Shown here: piece by piece, positions 1 through 8,931 of the stretch | Position numbering within the stretch: the stretch's first letter is position 1 | How the letters are laid out: every line of letters begins with the position of its first letter | Origin: Hahella sp. CCB-MM4 | GTDB lineage: Bacteria; Pseudomonadota; Gammaproteobacteria; Pseudomonadales; Oleiphilaceae | Assembly (NCBI RefSeq): GCF_002260525.1 | Contig: NZ_MRYI01000004.1 | Span: 248,001 to 312,000, forward strand | Reading direction: 5' to 3' | DNA: 64,000 bases | Translations under genes and position numbers: made by a program | The notes under the pieces: model-generated | Database searches by the model: none | Seen by the model: only the letters and a program-made list of their open reading frames with translations | Told to the model about the DNA's origin: nothing

Positions 1-680
1 CCGCCACCTTTTCTGGATTGCTTCGCCGCAGCCTCTTCTTTTGCCACCTGTTCAGCCACCGGTGATTCCACTTCAGTCACCTGACGAGTCGCCAACGCCA
101 TTTTCTGCGTGCTCTGGTCAAGCTGACTGGTGTCCACACCGCCACTGCTCTTGGTGGAAACACTGTTGACCAAGCCTTCAGAAGACTTACGCGCTATCGG
201 TTTAGCGGTCAACAGCGGCTGGTCCGTTGCCGGTGCCGTATCCGCTAAGGCCCTCAGTTCTGACAGCTGATCACTCAATGCCAGAAGTCCTGTGCTCTTG
301 GCCTTCTCGCGAGCTTTCTGAACATCATTCTTGGGCTCGGGTTTAGGCTCAGGCTTCGGCTCGGGTTTGGGTTCGGGTTTAGGTTCGGGCTTCGGCTCGG
401 GTTTCGGTTCCGGCTCTTCCTTTTTTTCCTCAGGTTTGGGCGGCTCCGGTTCGGGCTTCTTGATTTCGGGTTTCGGCAATTCCCGCTTCTCAATGACCAC
501 CCGGGCCAGCTGAGGAGGCAGGGCTTCCAGCTCCTCACGGCTTTTCTCGGGCAGATTAACCAGCGGGACAATCGTACCAATGACCAGAAATACCAGGAAA
601 CAGCACAGCAGAATCAACAGGAAGCGGTCACGCTCTTTGGCATCCACCTGCCAGGGCAATGGTACACTCGCGGTTCTCAT
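1..680 (-). CDS. TonB/AgmX-PglI-like Pro-rich energy-transducing protein (partial)
   Basis: The ATG is at 680 and the frame is still open at base 1, so about 226 N-terminal residues are visible and the C-terminal domain lies outside the window. A short cytoplasmic start is followed by one membrane helix (about residues 20-42) and then a long linker with PKPE repeats (about 88-122) and a charged helical stretch. This layout is that of TonB-like proteins and of the inner-membrane Glt proteins (AgmX/PglI type), which pass proton-motive force from an ExbB/ExbD motor to periplasmic partners. Its start overlaps the stop of the upstream exbD-like gene as ATGA, so the two are translationally coupled. 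The missing C-terminus would decide between TonB and AgmX/PglI. The family call is good; the exact role is inferred. Confidence 0.75.
   Translation of the reverse strand, partial: MRTASVPLPWQVDAKERDRFLLILLCCFLVFLVIGTIVPLVNLPEKSREELEALPPQLARVVIEKRELPKPEIKKPEPEPPKPEEKKEEPEPKPEPKPEPKPEPKPEPKPEPKPEPKNDVQKAREKAKSTGLLALSDQLSELRALADTAPATDQPLLTAKPIARKSSEGLVNSVSTKSSGGVDTSQLDQSTQKMALATRQVTEVESPVAEQVAKEEAAAKQSRKGG
346..412 (-). repeat. PKPE-coding short repeats in the TonB-like linker
   Basis: Six- and twelve-base degenerate repeats encode seven Lys-Pro-Glu-Pro units. Stiff Pro-Lys/Pro-Glu linkers are usual in TonB-type proteins, where they help to span the periplasm. Confidence 0.85.
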
Positions 681-1177
681 GCTCCGGCCTCCCCTTCACC
701 CTTGCGAGATACTGCCAGGGAGATACTGCTGTAACCGGATTCCACACAGGTGGACATAATTCTCTTCAGCAGTTTGTACGGCAGTTCCCTATCAGCCATG
801 ACCATAATTGGCCTGCCGTTGGGATCTTCAGCAACGGTTCTCGATGCCTGATAGTCCAGCTCTGCTTTGAGGCCATCGATGATCAGAGACTCCTGATCAG
901 CAGCCTTTCCGGCATTTGCAACCACCCGACCACCGACAACGATATTGTCTTCGGAGACATTGATCGTCAGCAGGTCTCTTGGCAGCTGATCAGCAACCGA
1001 AACCGGCAGTTTGATATCCGCATTCTGCTGTAAGACCTGAACGTCCGATGAGTTCACCATCAGGAAGAAAACCAGGATGGTAAATATGTCCATCAGGGAC
1101 ACCAGGTTCAAACCGGCTGTTTTGTGCATGCGCCGATAGTGGCGCTGCACTCTTTTTGCGCGGGCGGACTGCTTCAT
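677..1177 (-). CDS. ExbD/TolR-type motor subunit (with TM aspartate)
   Basis: A 166-residue biopolymer-transport ExbD/TolR family protein. A basic N-terminus precedes one membrane helix at about 22-42, which contains the LVSLMDIF motif. Asp30 sits where the proton-carrying Asp lies in ExbD, TolR and AglQ. The rest is a periplasmic domain. In the family it works with an ExbB/TolQ pentamer in the inner membrane to turn proton flow into force on a TonB-like partner. It overlaps both neighbours by four bases (ATGA at 677-680 and 1174-1177), so the motor genes are tightly coupled. It is the second of two ExbD-like genes in the operon. Confidence 0.92.
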   Translation of the reverse strand: MKQSARAKRVQRHYRRMHKTAGLNLVSLMDIFTILVFFLMVNSSDVQVLQQNADIKLPVSVADQLPRDLLTINVSEDNIVVGGRVVANAGKAADQESLIIDGLKAELDYQASRTVAEDPNGRPIMVMADRELPYKLLKRIMSTCVESGYSSISLAVSRKGEGEAGA

Positions 1178-1692
1178 TGAGCACCTCCCGCATCAGCCAT
1201 GGGATCGATGATTTCCGGAGCGTCCGCGATGGATATGTCTGGAAACAGTTCCGCATTCACAACACTGCCGGCCACAACCGTTCTATAAGACCTCAGAGTA
1301 TCCATGGCGGTTACCAGAGTCTGATAGGAGGTATTATCCTTGGGCATAATTGTGATATCGCGCTTCTCCGGCAGACGGGCCTTGATATCCTTGGCAACCA
1401 GACTCAGCAATGCAAAGTCGTGTTCACCGGTTTCCAGTTTGGGGATCTGCTTGATCACCCCGCCCTTGTTGTCAGCGACAATTAACCGGTCATCCAGGAT
1501 AATGGCCTGCAACTGCAGGTTTTCTTCATTGTTGTTGCCCCCAGTGGACTCTGGAAAATTCAGGTCCAGAACACTGGTCTGCGCAAATACGAGATTGATA
1601 AGTAACACCGGTACCAGAACGATCATGAGATTCATGAACGCGGTAATATCAAGCTCAGCATTGCGCTCCGGGCGACGATGCTTACGACGCAT
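1174..1692 (-). CDS. ExbD/TolR-type motor subunit lacking the TM aspartate
   Basis: A 172-residue ExbD/TolR family protein. It has a basic N-terminus, one membrane helix at about 17-38 and a periplasmic domain. The helix begins DITAFMNLMIVL. The position that is Asp in ExbD (DITPFIDVM-like) is Asn21 here, while the partner gene downstream keeps its Asp. The pair may thus be a heterodimer with only one proton-carrying subunit. It lies 15 bases after the ExbB/TolQ-like gene and overlaps the next gene by four bases. Family membership is clear from the helix and the pairing. The consequence of the missing acid is inferred. Confidence 0.9.
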   Translation of the reverse strand: MRRKHRRPERNAELDITAFMNLMIVLVPVLLINLVFAQTSVLDLNFPESTGGNNNEENLQLQAIILDDRLIVADNKGGVIKQIPKLETGEHDFALLSLVAKDIKARLPEKRDITIMPKDNTSYQTLVTAMDTLRSYRTVVAGSVVNAELFPDISIADAPEIIDPMADAGGAQ

Positions 1693-1707
1693 GATGATTA
1701 TCCTGGA

Positions 1708-2355
1708 TTAAGCTTGTTCAGTACCGTTGTTACTACGCTCAGAAATCAGGTTCATGATTTTCACGCCGGCGGCTTCAAAACTGTCAACAATTTCGTTAGT
1801 TTTGGTTTGCAGGATAGCGTGCAAAAGCAGCAATGGAATAGCAGCAATCAGACCGAATGCGGTGGTGTTCATCGCCACGGAAATACTCTGGGATAACAGG
1901 TTGGCCTTCTCGGCAGGGTCCGCATTCGCAACGGCGGTAAAGGCCGCGATCAGACCGATAATGGTCCCCAACAGCCCAAGCAGAGTGGATACGTTCGCCA
2001 GAGTGGCCAGATACTGGGTACGTTTTTCCAGCCTTGGCAGCACCTCCATCAACCCCTCTTCCATGGCATATTCAATGTCATCACGAGACTGGCGGTTTAA
2101 CAAGCGACCTATACCGGCGCCAATAATGCTTGCCATAGCCGTACGCGACTGGTTGGCATGTTTGAGCGCGCCACGATAGTCGCGCTTCCTAACCATAGGA
2201 ATCAGTTTATTGAAATCAGAACGGTTGCTGACTTTTGCAACACTGAGGTAAACATACCGCTCTATTGCAATCGCTACGCCAAGTACTAACACAACGGCAA
2301 TAGGATACATAAAGGTTCCGCCGTCTTGAAAAAAGCGAACGATAGTCTCAAACAT
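1708..2355 (-). CDS. ExbB/TolQ/MotA-type proton channel protein
   Basis: A 215-residue inner-membrane protein of the MotA/TolQ/ExbB family, close to the usual length for TolQ. It has three membrane segments: about 15-35, about 118-142 (LLGLLGTIIGLIAAF) and about 158-180 (NTTAFGLIAAIPLLLLHA). The last two carry the family's conserved Gly/Thr residues. It should form the pentameric stator around the two ExbD-like products encoded directly downstream. Gene order and company (ExbB, ExbD, ExbD, TonB-like, TPR proteins) match AglRQS-Glt systems better than a TonB iron-uptake operon, as no receptor gene is near. Confidence 0.93.
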   Translation of the reverse strand: MFETIVRFFQDGGTFMYPIAVVLVLGVAIAIERYVYLSVAKVSNRSDFNKLIPMVRKRDYRGALKHANQSRTAMASIIGAGIGRLLNRQSRDDIEYAMEEGLMEVLPRLEKRTQYLATLANVSTLLGLLGTIIGLIAAFTAVANADPAEKANLLSQSISVAMNTTAFGLIAAIPLLLLHAILQTKTNEIVDSFEAAGVKIMNLISERSNNGTEQA

Positions 2356-2391
2356 TTGAGAAGGCTCCTGTAAAAATCAAAGATACTAATG

Positions 2392-2670
2392 CTATTCCAG
2401 GTCGCCGATTTTAAGATACTGCCTGTAATACAGGCGCTCGCGGAAGCTTTGTCTCTCCACCGGCTCTAAAATGCCATCCAATTCCTGCTTTGGCGCCGGC
2501 ACCTGAATCTCAGGACTCTTGGGTGTTTGCCACGGAATCAGATACAAGACCTGGGGCTGCTCCTGATCACCTCGAACTGAGGTTCCCTCCAGTTCGATCC
2601 GTTCTACGGCAGCGGAGGTGATACTGTAGAGAGCCGTAAAAAGGATAGCAAGCCTTTGATGAATCTGCAT
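2392..2670 (-). CDS. Small secreted protein with RGDQEQP-PWQ motif
   Basis: I do not recognise this 92-residue protein. It has a short signal peptide (about 1-21) and then a motif (residues 33-49) containing RGDQEQP, a hydrophobic strand and PWQ. The C-terminus is acidic and aromatic. A paralogue at 27491-27835 keeps the same motif almost unchanged (RGDQEQPKILYIVPWQ there, RGDQEQPQVLYLIPWQ here) and also lies just after a TPR lipoprotein gene. It is probably a periplasmic or outer-membrane-associated part of the envelope machine. By size and position it could play a GltF-like role, but that is a guess. Confidence 0.75.
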   Translation of the reverse strand: MQIHQRLAILFTALYSITSAAVERIELEGTSVRGDQEQPQVLYLIPWQTPKSPEIQVPAPKQELDGILEPVERQSFRERLYYRQYLKIGDLE

Positions 2671-2680
2671 AACTGAGCCT

Positions 2681-3304
2681 TTATTGAATTCTACGTTTGA
2701 GATCTACTACCCATAATGCCACCTGATTATCAGGTTGTTTTCTAATTTTTTGATAGAGTTCATAGTGCTTCAATGCATTTTCCAGATCCCCTAAATACAG
2801 ATCCAGCAAAATGGCATAGTTCCTATGGTATAGAGGCTCCTCCGGTTTCAATGCGATGGCACTTTCATAGAGCTCCCGGGCACGTTCAAACTCCCCTTCT
2901 TCCCGGGCAAGCATCGCCAACTGATGCATGGCCATATGATTACCCGCATCAACCTCCAGTGCGTGACGATACAGCAACTTTGCAGATTCCTTGTCCCCTT
3001 TCATTTCCGCTATACGCCCGCGGGTCACATAGGGAGCACTCAGATTGGGTTCAATATCAATCAACTGTTGCAGATACACTTCCGCTTGCCCCAAACGTTC
3101 CAGGTTAAAAGCCTGCAACGCATTGCCGTACAATTGCTGCATCTCTTCAGTTACCACCACTGCCGGTTTAGGAGCCACCACCGGCACTGGGGTTTCAGGT
3201 GAAGAAGCACAACCGGCCAACCAGAGTGCAGCCATCGTGGTAATCAACTGGAGTTTGAAACTTTTCTTGCAGAGATACAGGCTATTGCAGAGATTCAGGC
3301 ACAT
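2681..3304 (-). CDS. TPR lipoprotein, GltE/AglT-like
   Basis: A secreted lipoprotein of about 207 residues. The N-terminal hydrophobic stretch ends in a lipobox LAGC (Cys about 32), so it should be lipid-anchored. About three to four TPR units follow (roughly 55-170), with repeated alanine/tyrosine helix pairs such as LYRHALEVDAG and LYESAIALKPE. The C-terminus (NALKHYELYQK then VALWVVDLKRRIQ) is shared with the paralogue at 27835-28485. Its start overlaps the end of the upstream large TPR gene by about 23 bases. A TTG at 3307 is a possible alternative start. Type and position resemble AglT/GltE, the TPR lipoprotein of Agl-Glt systems; the equivalence is inferred. Confidence 0.85.
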   Translation of the reverse strand: MCLNLCNSLYLCKKSFKLQLITTMAALWLAGCASSPETPVPVVAPKPAVVVTEEMQQLYGNALQAFNLERLGQAEVYLQQLIDIEPNLSAPYVTRGRIAEMKGDKESAKLLYRHALEVDAGNHMAMHQLAMLAREEGEFERARELYESAIALKPEEPLYHRNYAILLDLYLGDLENALKHYELYQKIRKQPDNQVALWVVDLKRRIQ

Positions 3305-6065
3305 CAACGGCCACCTCCTGCTTGTTATATCTGACGGGTAATAATTCGCTTAACGCGGCATAGCTTTCCCTGATCCATTGGTCATAAAGTCCCTCGCGGG
3401 TTCTGGACACATTCTGCTCCAGCAATTCGATTGCCTTATCCTCAAACGGGAAGGCCTGGTCTTCAAGTAACAGGGCATATTGCTCAAGCTCCAGATCCGA
3501 CAGATTGGCGGGACGCTCAGATCCGATAATATCCTGCCCAAGCTGCAGATAGAGTTCCCCCATCATGTGATTGGCTGCCGTGACATATTCGCGGATACCG
3601 TACTCAAGCGTACGGTTTAACTGAGCCACCAGGGATTTCAAAAGTACCTGTTTACGGGCAAGTGATTTCGCCAAAGGCAGCGTCAACCTGACACGGTCAT
3701 ACTCTTCCTTCTCGTTCTGTAGCAGATTCCAACTTGCTTCCGCTGCCAACGCTTTGCTTTCAACAGACCGCTGACTCCCACCATCCGCTTCGAAACTGAC
3801 CAATTGCTGCTGCCAATATCTGACGGCCTTGTCTCCTTCAGAATTCCGGGCAATGTCGATCAGTGATTGGTAGCTATCCATCGCCGCTTCAAAAGGACGT
3901 GGATATTCTTTGATGTAGCGCTTATACAAATCCCCGGCAGAAACAGCCTCTCCCGCATCCCGGAATAACTGGGCGGTTTGCAGCAGCCCTTTGCGACGGC
4001 GCTCAGGGTCTTTTTCCTCACTGGTAATCCGTTTCAGCTCGTTTGCCGCCTGCACCTGCTGACCACTTTGCATGTAGACAAATACCAGCTTTTCTCCAAT
4101 GCCTTCTGCAAGGGTATGCTGACTAAACCTGCTCCGAAAATTGGTCATCAGAGCTTCCGCTTCATCCCAGTATTTCAGATCAATGGCCCGCATAGCGGCA
4201 TCATATTGCGCACTGGTTCGTACCGAAGAATCCGGGGTAAGCTCAACTATGCGCTTATACTCGTTAAAGGCTGCCTGGATATTACCCTGTCTTTCGCGCA
4301 CTTCCCCCAAGCTATAGATGCTTGCCGCAAGGCTATCGGTAAGGCTTGCATAATCTGCATCCTTTTTAGTGCGGAGTTTCAATGCATTTTGATAGGCCTC
4401 TTCCGCTTCCATGAAACGATCCAAAGCAAATGCTGAGTGACCTGCCACTTTCCAGGCTGATTTCAGAATAGCCGGCTGTTGACTGCCGGTTGCCACTTGA
4501 CGTGAAAGCTTAAATGCCTGGAGATAGTGCTCCATTTCATACTCTTCACTCGCCGCCAGCAGCAGTGCGCTATCGCTCCTTTCATCATCGCCGAAGGTGT
4601 CGACAAACCGGATCAGCGCCTTAACCCGCTCTTCCCGCAAAAATTGATCATCAGGGGTTTCCTTCAGAGCTTCCCCTAACGCCAGGATGGCGGCATATCC
4701 GGCCTCTGCCCGCTGTTCAGAGTCAGTATAGAAATAGGCCACACGGTCGTAGGACTTAATCGCATTTGGCCAATCCTTCAATTGAAAGTAGGCCTCACCC
4801 GCCAACATGGAAGCTTGAGCTGAAGCCGCTTCACGGGGATAAAGATCAACCATCATAGAAAAGTAGCCGGTTGCCTCCAGCAGGCTGGCACGATGGGCTT
4901 CCCCTTTCTTTTGCGCGGCCAGGGCATAGCTTCTTTGTCCGAGTTCATCCAGATATCCATATAGAACCGCGTTGACATGAGTCTTGACATCTTTGTCCTG
5001 ACGGCTCAGGTAATCGCTTCCCGGAGCCAGTTCTGCAACTACGGTTTCCTTCTCCTTCCAGGCCAGTGAAGGCAGGCGTCCCAGCTGGTATGCCGCCACT
5101 TTTCTCTCATGAAAATCGATTCGTTTGGGTGAGACGGGATATTCGTCGATAAATGCCTGGGACGTATCGCTCGCATCCTGATAACGTTCCGCATCAAGAT
5201 AAAATTGATAAAGCCGTCCATAGAGTGCCGGCGCCATATCGTCGTAGCTGTGCTTCGCGATGGCCCTGGCGAGAGTTTTTGGACCCTGTTCAGCACTGGC
5301 AATCACAGAGGCAATACGCAGGGTATCTGCTTCAACGGCTTCTGCGGAATCCACGCTTCCCCGGGAATCACCGATCGCTTTGAGCACTTCCAGAAACGTA
5401 TTGAGAGCTTCAGAATGTCGATCCTGCTTATATTGGGACCATCCGGTCATATACAGTGCCTTCTCCTGAAAGCCACTGTTTCTGGACATATCCAGCACTT
5501 TGCCATAGGCCTTTTCCGCCTTGGCATAGTTACCGCGTGAATAGCGTAATTCAGCAATCCGAAACCAGGATTCCGGCACCAGCCCTGACTGCGGGTATTG
5601 ACCGGTGAGCCGTTCCAGAATCGAAAGGGTTTTATCGGTTTTTCCAACATTTTCGTAGGCACGAGCCAACTGATAAAGAATCCAGTCATTCCCCTTCTCC
5701 GAAGGATGCTGCTTTAAAACCTCTTCATAACTTTGGATCGCAATATGCCAGATTTCCTTATCAATCATGCCATCCGGGCGTTGTGCTCCAAAAAGATCCT
5801 CCAGATTGGCCAATCTGTGCAGGGCCTTTATCCGAACCTCGGAATCCTTCGCTTCCTTGATCAGCCGGGTATATCTGAGCACCACCTCATTCAAAGGCAC
5901 ACGGGGGCTCGTGCGAAATTTAAAATCGATATAGGCCGGCTTCAGTTCACCGATCGTTTTGTCTGCTTCATCCTTGTCTACAATCACGATGGCTTTGTTG
6001 CTGTCTGCCAAAACCTGGGTGGACAGACAACCGAGTATGACTCCCATCAGCAACAGCATTCTCAT
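3282..6065 (-). CDS. Large periplasmic TPR protein, GltD/AgmU-like
   Basis: A 927-residue exported protein. A signal peptide (about 1-20) is followed by some 15 or more degenerate TPR/Sel1-like helical repeats up to about residue 800. A conserved C-terminal tail (about 840-900) contains SERPANLSDLELEQY and LLEDQAFPFE. The same tail is nearly identical in the 949-residue paralogue at 28463-31312, so it is probably a docking site under strong constraint. The gene starts with an ATGA overlap with the 663-residue gene upstream. Long TPR proteins of this sort (AgmU/GltD) form the periplasmic scaffold of Agl-Glt machines. An ILGC near residue 13 could instead be a lipobox. Confidence 0.82.
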   Translation of the reverse strand: MRMLLLMGVILGCLSTQVLADSNKAIVIVDKDEADKTIGELKPAYIDFKFRTSPRVPLNEVVLRYTRLIKEAKDSEVRIKALHRLANLEDLFGAQRPDGMIDKEIWHIAIQSYEEVLKQHPSEKGNDWILYQLARAYENVGKTDKTLSILERLTGQYPQSGLVPESWFRIAELRYSRGNYAKAEKAYGKVLDMSRNSGFQEKALYMTGWSQYKQDRHSEALNTFLEVLKAIGDSRGSVDSAEAVEADTLRIASVIASAEQGPKTLARAIAKHSYDDMAPALYGRLYQFYLDAERYQDASDTSQAFIDEYPVSPKRIDFHERKVAAYQLGRLPSLAWKEKETVVAELAPGSDYLSRQDKDVKTHVNAVLYGYLDELGQRSYALAAQKKGEAHRASLLEATGYFSMMVDLYPREAASAQASMLAGEAYFQLKDWPNAIKSYDRVAYFYTDSEQRAEAGYAAILALGEALKETPDDQFLREERVKALIRFVDTFGDDERSDSALLLAASEEYEMEHYLQAFKLSRQVATGSQQPAILKSAWKVAGHSAFALDRFMEAEEAYQNALKLRTKKDADYASLTDSLAASIYSLGEVRERQGNIQAAFNEYKRIVELTPDSSVRTSAQYDAAMRAIDLKYWDEAEALMTNFRSRFSQHTLAEGIGEKLVFVYMQSGQQVQAANELKRITSEEKDPERRRKGLLQTAQLFRDAGEAVSAGDLYKRYIKEYPRPFEAAMDSYQSLIDIARNSEGDKAVRYWQQQLVSFEADGGSQRSVESKALAAEASWNLLQNEKEEYDRVRLTLPLAKSLARKQVLLKSLVAQLNRTLEYGIREYVTAANHMMGELYLQLGQDIIGSERPANLSDLELEQYALLLEDQAFPFEDKAIELLEQNVSRTREGLYDQWIRESYAALSELLPVRYNKQEVAVDVPESLQ

Positions 6066-8050
6066 AGGGGAGCCTCCCCTTTGTCGCTTTTGGCCTTCGA
6101 TTTCTCCAGATCAGCCAGGGCCAGATCATCGTATAAATTAACCAGAGCTAACTGACTCCGTACATAATAGGAGTCGATTTGATCTCTGTGCTGCTTGAGC
6201 AACTCAACCCCCTGTCGGGTTAATTCGTTATCCAGCTCTTTAAGTTCAATGTCCAGATCTTGACGAAGATCTGAGTAGAGAGAGGTGAGCTTTTGTACGC
6301 GTTCGATCTTGGACTGGAATAGCCCGTGGCCACGCCCGAAGTCATCTTTCAAGCGGAGGAAGTTTTCTTTTAACTGATTCAGTTGATCATCCACGGATTG
6401 CATGGTGGTAACGACATCAACTCTGTTCTGTTTGTACTCATCCACGGAATTCCACAGAACCAGCCCTTTTAAACGCTGAATTCTCTGCTCATAGTCCTGC
6501 CTCTCCCGTTCGGAGAGCTGACCGGACAGGGACTGCATTTCCGCCTGCAGTTGCTCAAGCTTTTTACCGGCATTCGCATATTCCGGAAGGCTGAATGCCT
6601 GGTAATCCTGTTTTTTCTCGGCTTCAGCGAGAGATTTGGCCAATTCATTACGCTCATCCACCAATGCGTTCAGCATACGGGTATCAAGCTTTTTCTGGCC
6701 TTTTGCCGCAGCCCCACCAATCTCCTTTGCACGCCGTGTCAGCATTTTTTTGAACACCGTCAACTGGTGAAGACCATCTTCGACCGCCCCCTGCAAACTA
6801 TTGAGTTGCAATGCTTCTTTGGCTAAGCCATAGAACTCCGGGTCTTCCATCATGAAGTTAACGAAGGCCACCGTTGGCGTGTTGGTGACCAGATCTGTCG
6901 CCAGAAACCATTCCACGCCGTTGTTCTGGCGTTTGATTTCCACCAGTGTTTGCAGCGCCCCCTGGGTATTCAACGAGTTGGTAATGGAATCCAGCTGACG
7001 CAATTCCTTCTCATAGACGGCAATTGCTTCCAGATAGGCATCAATGGCCGTCGCCCGCAGGTTTTCCTGCTCGTAGCCATAGGCGATCGCCTGAAATGTG
7101 TCTGCGACACCGGGAATCACCAACGCAAATTTTTTCGCCCGGTGCCAGGACTGGATAGCCGTGCGATACCGGCCCAAGCCGGCAAAGGCACGTCCATAAT
7201 CGTATATGGCTGCCGGAGCACTGGTACCGGCCGCCCGGACATTTTTCAGAAACGACAGGGCTTTGTTGTAGTCCTGCTCCTCAAGAGCAATGTGACCGGC
7301 AGAAAGCTGTATACGATCATTCAGCTCCAGTCCTTCCAGGGTCTCATCGGTCATGGCCGAGGCCACTCTCAGTGACACAAATGCACGACTGTGATCAGGA
7401 TCCTTCCGGGCGTAATAAACGCCGAGATTGTAGTAGCCATAGGCCGCCCACAGACTGCCGTCACTAATCGCTCCGAGTACTTTGGCAGCTTCGTTGACCT
7501 GATTGACCTTCAGATAGCTGTTGGCAAGATAGTAAAGCGCCTCATCCTTCTCGGGTTTCGTCAGTGTCCGGCCCTTGAGGGCATCCGCATAAAGATTCGC
7601 AGCTTCTCTCCACCGGCCCTGGCTATAAGCCTTGCGCCCTTTGAACATCAGCACGGTCTGCTTGACATCCTTTTCCCTGGCGGTGAACTCAAGATGCTGA
7701 AGAATCTCATCAACCGTGGACGCCATCCCGAACCTTAGGTTGGTCTCCAGGGCCAGAATATGATTCAGGTTGTGGTATTCATTATCGATGTGGTTGGAAC
7801 CCACATGGGAGTTCTCAAGCAGCACCAGAGTCTTCAGGTAATCGTTGTTGTAGAAATGGTACAAAGCTTCGCGGTGCAAGAGTTCATCAGCGGCTGCATC
7901 CGCGAATACTTGACTGGCTGTCGCCATCAGGATCACAAAGGCAACAGTGAGCCTGAGGGCCGAAACTCTACCAGCGGTCCGAAGGGCTGAGAATGCCATC
8001 GCAAGAAAGGCTAAACCGGTACGAAGGCGGGACAATGATGAAGAGAACAT
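6062..8050 (-). CDS. Exported TPR plus coiled-coil protein
   Basis: About 662 residues. A long N-terminus with a signal-like helix near 35-51 (LTVAFVILMATASQVFA) leads into a TPR-rich region (about 55-340). Long charged coiled coils follow (about 430-650; heptads such as KKLEQLQAEMQSLSGQLSERE). The ATG at 8050 is preferred to the TTG at 8053, with GGGG about nine bases upstream. A paralogue of the same architecture (712 residues) lies at 31309-33447 in the same relative position. It is probably a periplasmic structural part of the envelope machine. GltC-like by position is only a suggestion. Confidence 0.8.
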   Translation of the reverse strand: MFSSSLSRLRTGLAFLAMAFSALRTAGRVSALRLTVAFVILMATASQVFADAAADELLHREALYHFYNNDYLKTLVLLENSHVGSNHIDNEYHNLNHILALETNLRFGMASTVDEILQHLEFTAREKDVKQTVLMFKGRKAYSQGRWREAANLYADALKGRTLTKPEKDEALYYLANSYLKVNQVNEAAKVLGAISDGSLWAAYGYYNLGVYYARKDPDHSRAFVSLRVASAMTDETLEGLELNDRIQLSAGHIALEEQDYNKALSFLKNVRAAGTSAPAAIYDYGRAFAGLGRYRTAIQSWHRAKKFALVIPGVADTFQAIAYGYEQENLRATAIDAYLEAIAVYEKELRQLDSITNSLNTQGALQTLVEIKRQNNGVEWFLATDLVTNTPTVAFVNFMMEDPEFYGLAKEALQLNSLQGAVEDGLHQLTVFKKMLTRRAKEIGGAAAKGQKKLDTRMLNALVDERNELAKSLAEAEKKQDYQAFSLPEYANAGKKLEQLQAEMQSLSGQLSERERQDYEQRIQRLKGLVLWNSVDEYKQNRVDVVTTMQSVDDQLNQLKENFLRLKDDFGRGHGLFQSKIERVQKLTSLYSDLRQDLDIELKELDNELTRQGVELLKQHRDQIDSYYVRSQLALVNLYDDLALADLEKSKAKSDKGEAPL

Positions 8051-8064
8051 CAATAACGCCCCAA

Positions 8065-8652
8065 CTAGTGCTGCATTTCCTTAACCAGGAACCTGGGCAG
8101 ATTCCCTTTACCGGTTCCGCGCTCTATGCGCAGTTCCAGGAATTTTGATGTTGAGGCCTTTTCAAAGTTCAGATTGGCCGCGTTACGAAAGTACTTATCA
8201 TTTCCCCCTCGGCCATTAAAGACGGCTTCCACCTTATGCGGCCCTGCCGACAGACTTCCCATATACAAGCGCTGTACACCTCCGCGCTTCAGAGCATTCA
8301 TTTCCCGTTCGGAGTAAAGATAGGAGGTCGCAAGCTTACCGTTCAGATTCAGCTCAACTGAATCCAGATCGAAGTCAACGTTGTCAGCCACGGACAGAAA
8401 CACGACCACTTGAGTGTTGGCAGGATACAGAATTTCTTCTTCGAGCTTATATAGCTCCCGGTTGAGTTCAATCACCCTTTTCTTCAGGGACTCTGTTCTC
8501 TGCGCTAGGTTTTCTGTGGAGTTGGCAGGAGCAGAAGCAATGACCAGAGATACCAACAACAGATTGAGGAGTGCCTTACTGAGGACTTCCTTGGTGGCAA
8601 AAGGAAACATAGGCCATAGCACCTTGGTATTTGAACCGTCTGACATTTTCAT
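8065..8652 (-). CDS. Secreted coiled-coil/beta protein, first gene of envelope operon
   Basis: A 195-residue protein of no family I can name. The N-terminus has a hydrophobic signal segment (about 24-44). A short coiled coil follows (ESLKKRVIELNRELYKLEEE, about 53-72), then a beta-rich domain with LDSVELNLNGK, YLYSEREMNAL and GGVQRLYMGSLSAGPH. The paralogue at 33458-34105 shares all three blocks. The middle part reads like an Ig/PEGA-like beta sandwich, but I cannot confirm it. It is the 5' gene of the minus-strand operon that runs down to the TonB-like gene, so its promoter should lie in 8653-8790. Confidence 0.78.
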   Translation of the reverse strand: MKMSDGSNTKVLWPMFPFATKEVLSKALLNLLLVSLVIASAPANSTENLAQRTESLKKRVIELNRELYKLEEEILYPANTQVVVFLSVADNVDFDLDSVELNLNGKLATSYLYSEREMNALKRGGVQRLYMGSLSAGPHKVEAVFNGRGGNDKYFRNAANLNFEKASTSKFLELRIERGTGKGNLPRFLVKEMQH

Positions 8653-8790
8653 GGCGCCATATTACCACTGCTTCAGCAACAAAAGTGTGAACTCCTTTAC
8701 TCAAGAGAGACAATTCTTTACAAAACGAGACATGGTTAAAACTTGTCGGCATGCAAAAAACGGCGTGATTTATCGAGCGTTGCGGGTCCC

Positions 8791-8901
8791 GGTGTGAGTG
8801 TTACGGGTATAGGTGTGAGTGCAAGCGTGAGCGTTGCGGGTGTAAGTATGAGCGTCGCGGGTGTAAGTATGAGCGCCGCGGGTGTAAGTATGAGCGCCGC
8901 G
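8791..8901. repeat. 21-base tandem repeat in intergenic region
   Basis: Five units of GGTGTAAGTATGAGCGCCGCG type. The last three are almost perfect 21-mers (8839-8859, 8860-8880, 8881-8901); the first two are more diverged, one with a six-base insertion. The array lies in the 355-base spacer between the envelope operon start (8652) and the VWA gene end (9008). Both strands are open through it, but no family is encoded. The rest of the spacer (8653-8790) should hold the operon promoter; I see no clear boxes. Confidence 0.85.
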
Positions 8902-8931
8902 GATACCGGTATTAATGCGGGTATGAATGCA

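Noticed and set aside
1-2355. TonB-ExbB-ExbD iron-uptake operon
   Set aside because: There is no receptor or siderophore gene; the TPR proteins and two ExbD genes fit an Agl-Glt-type machine better.
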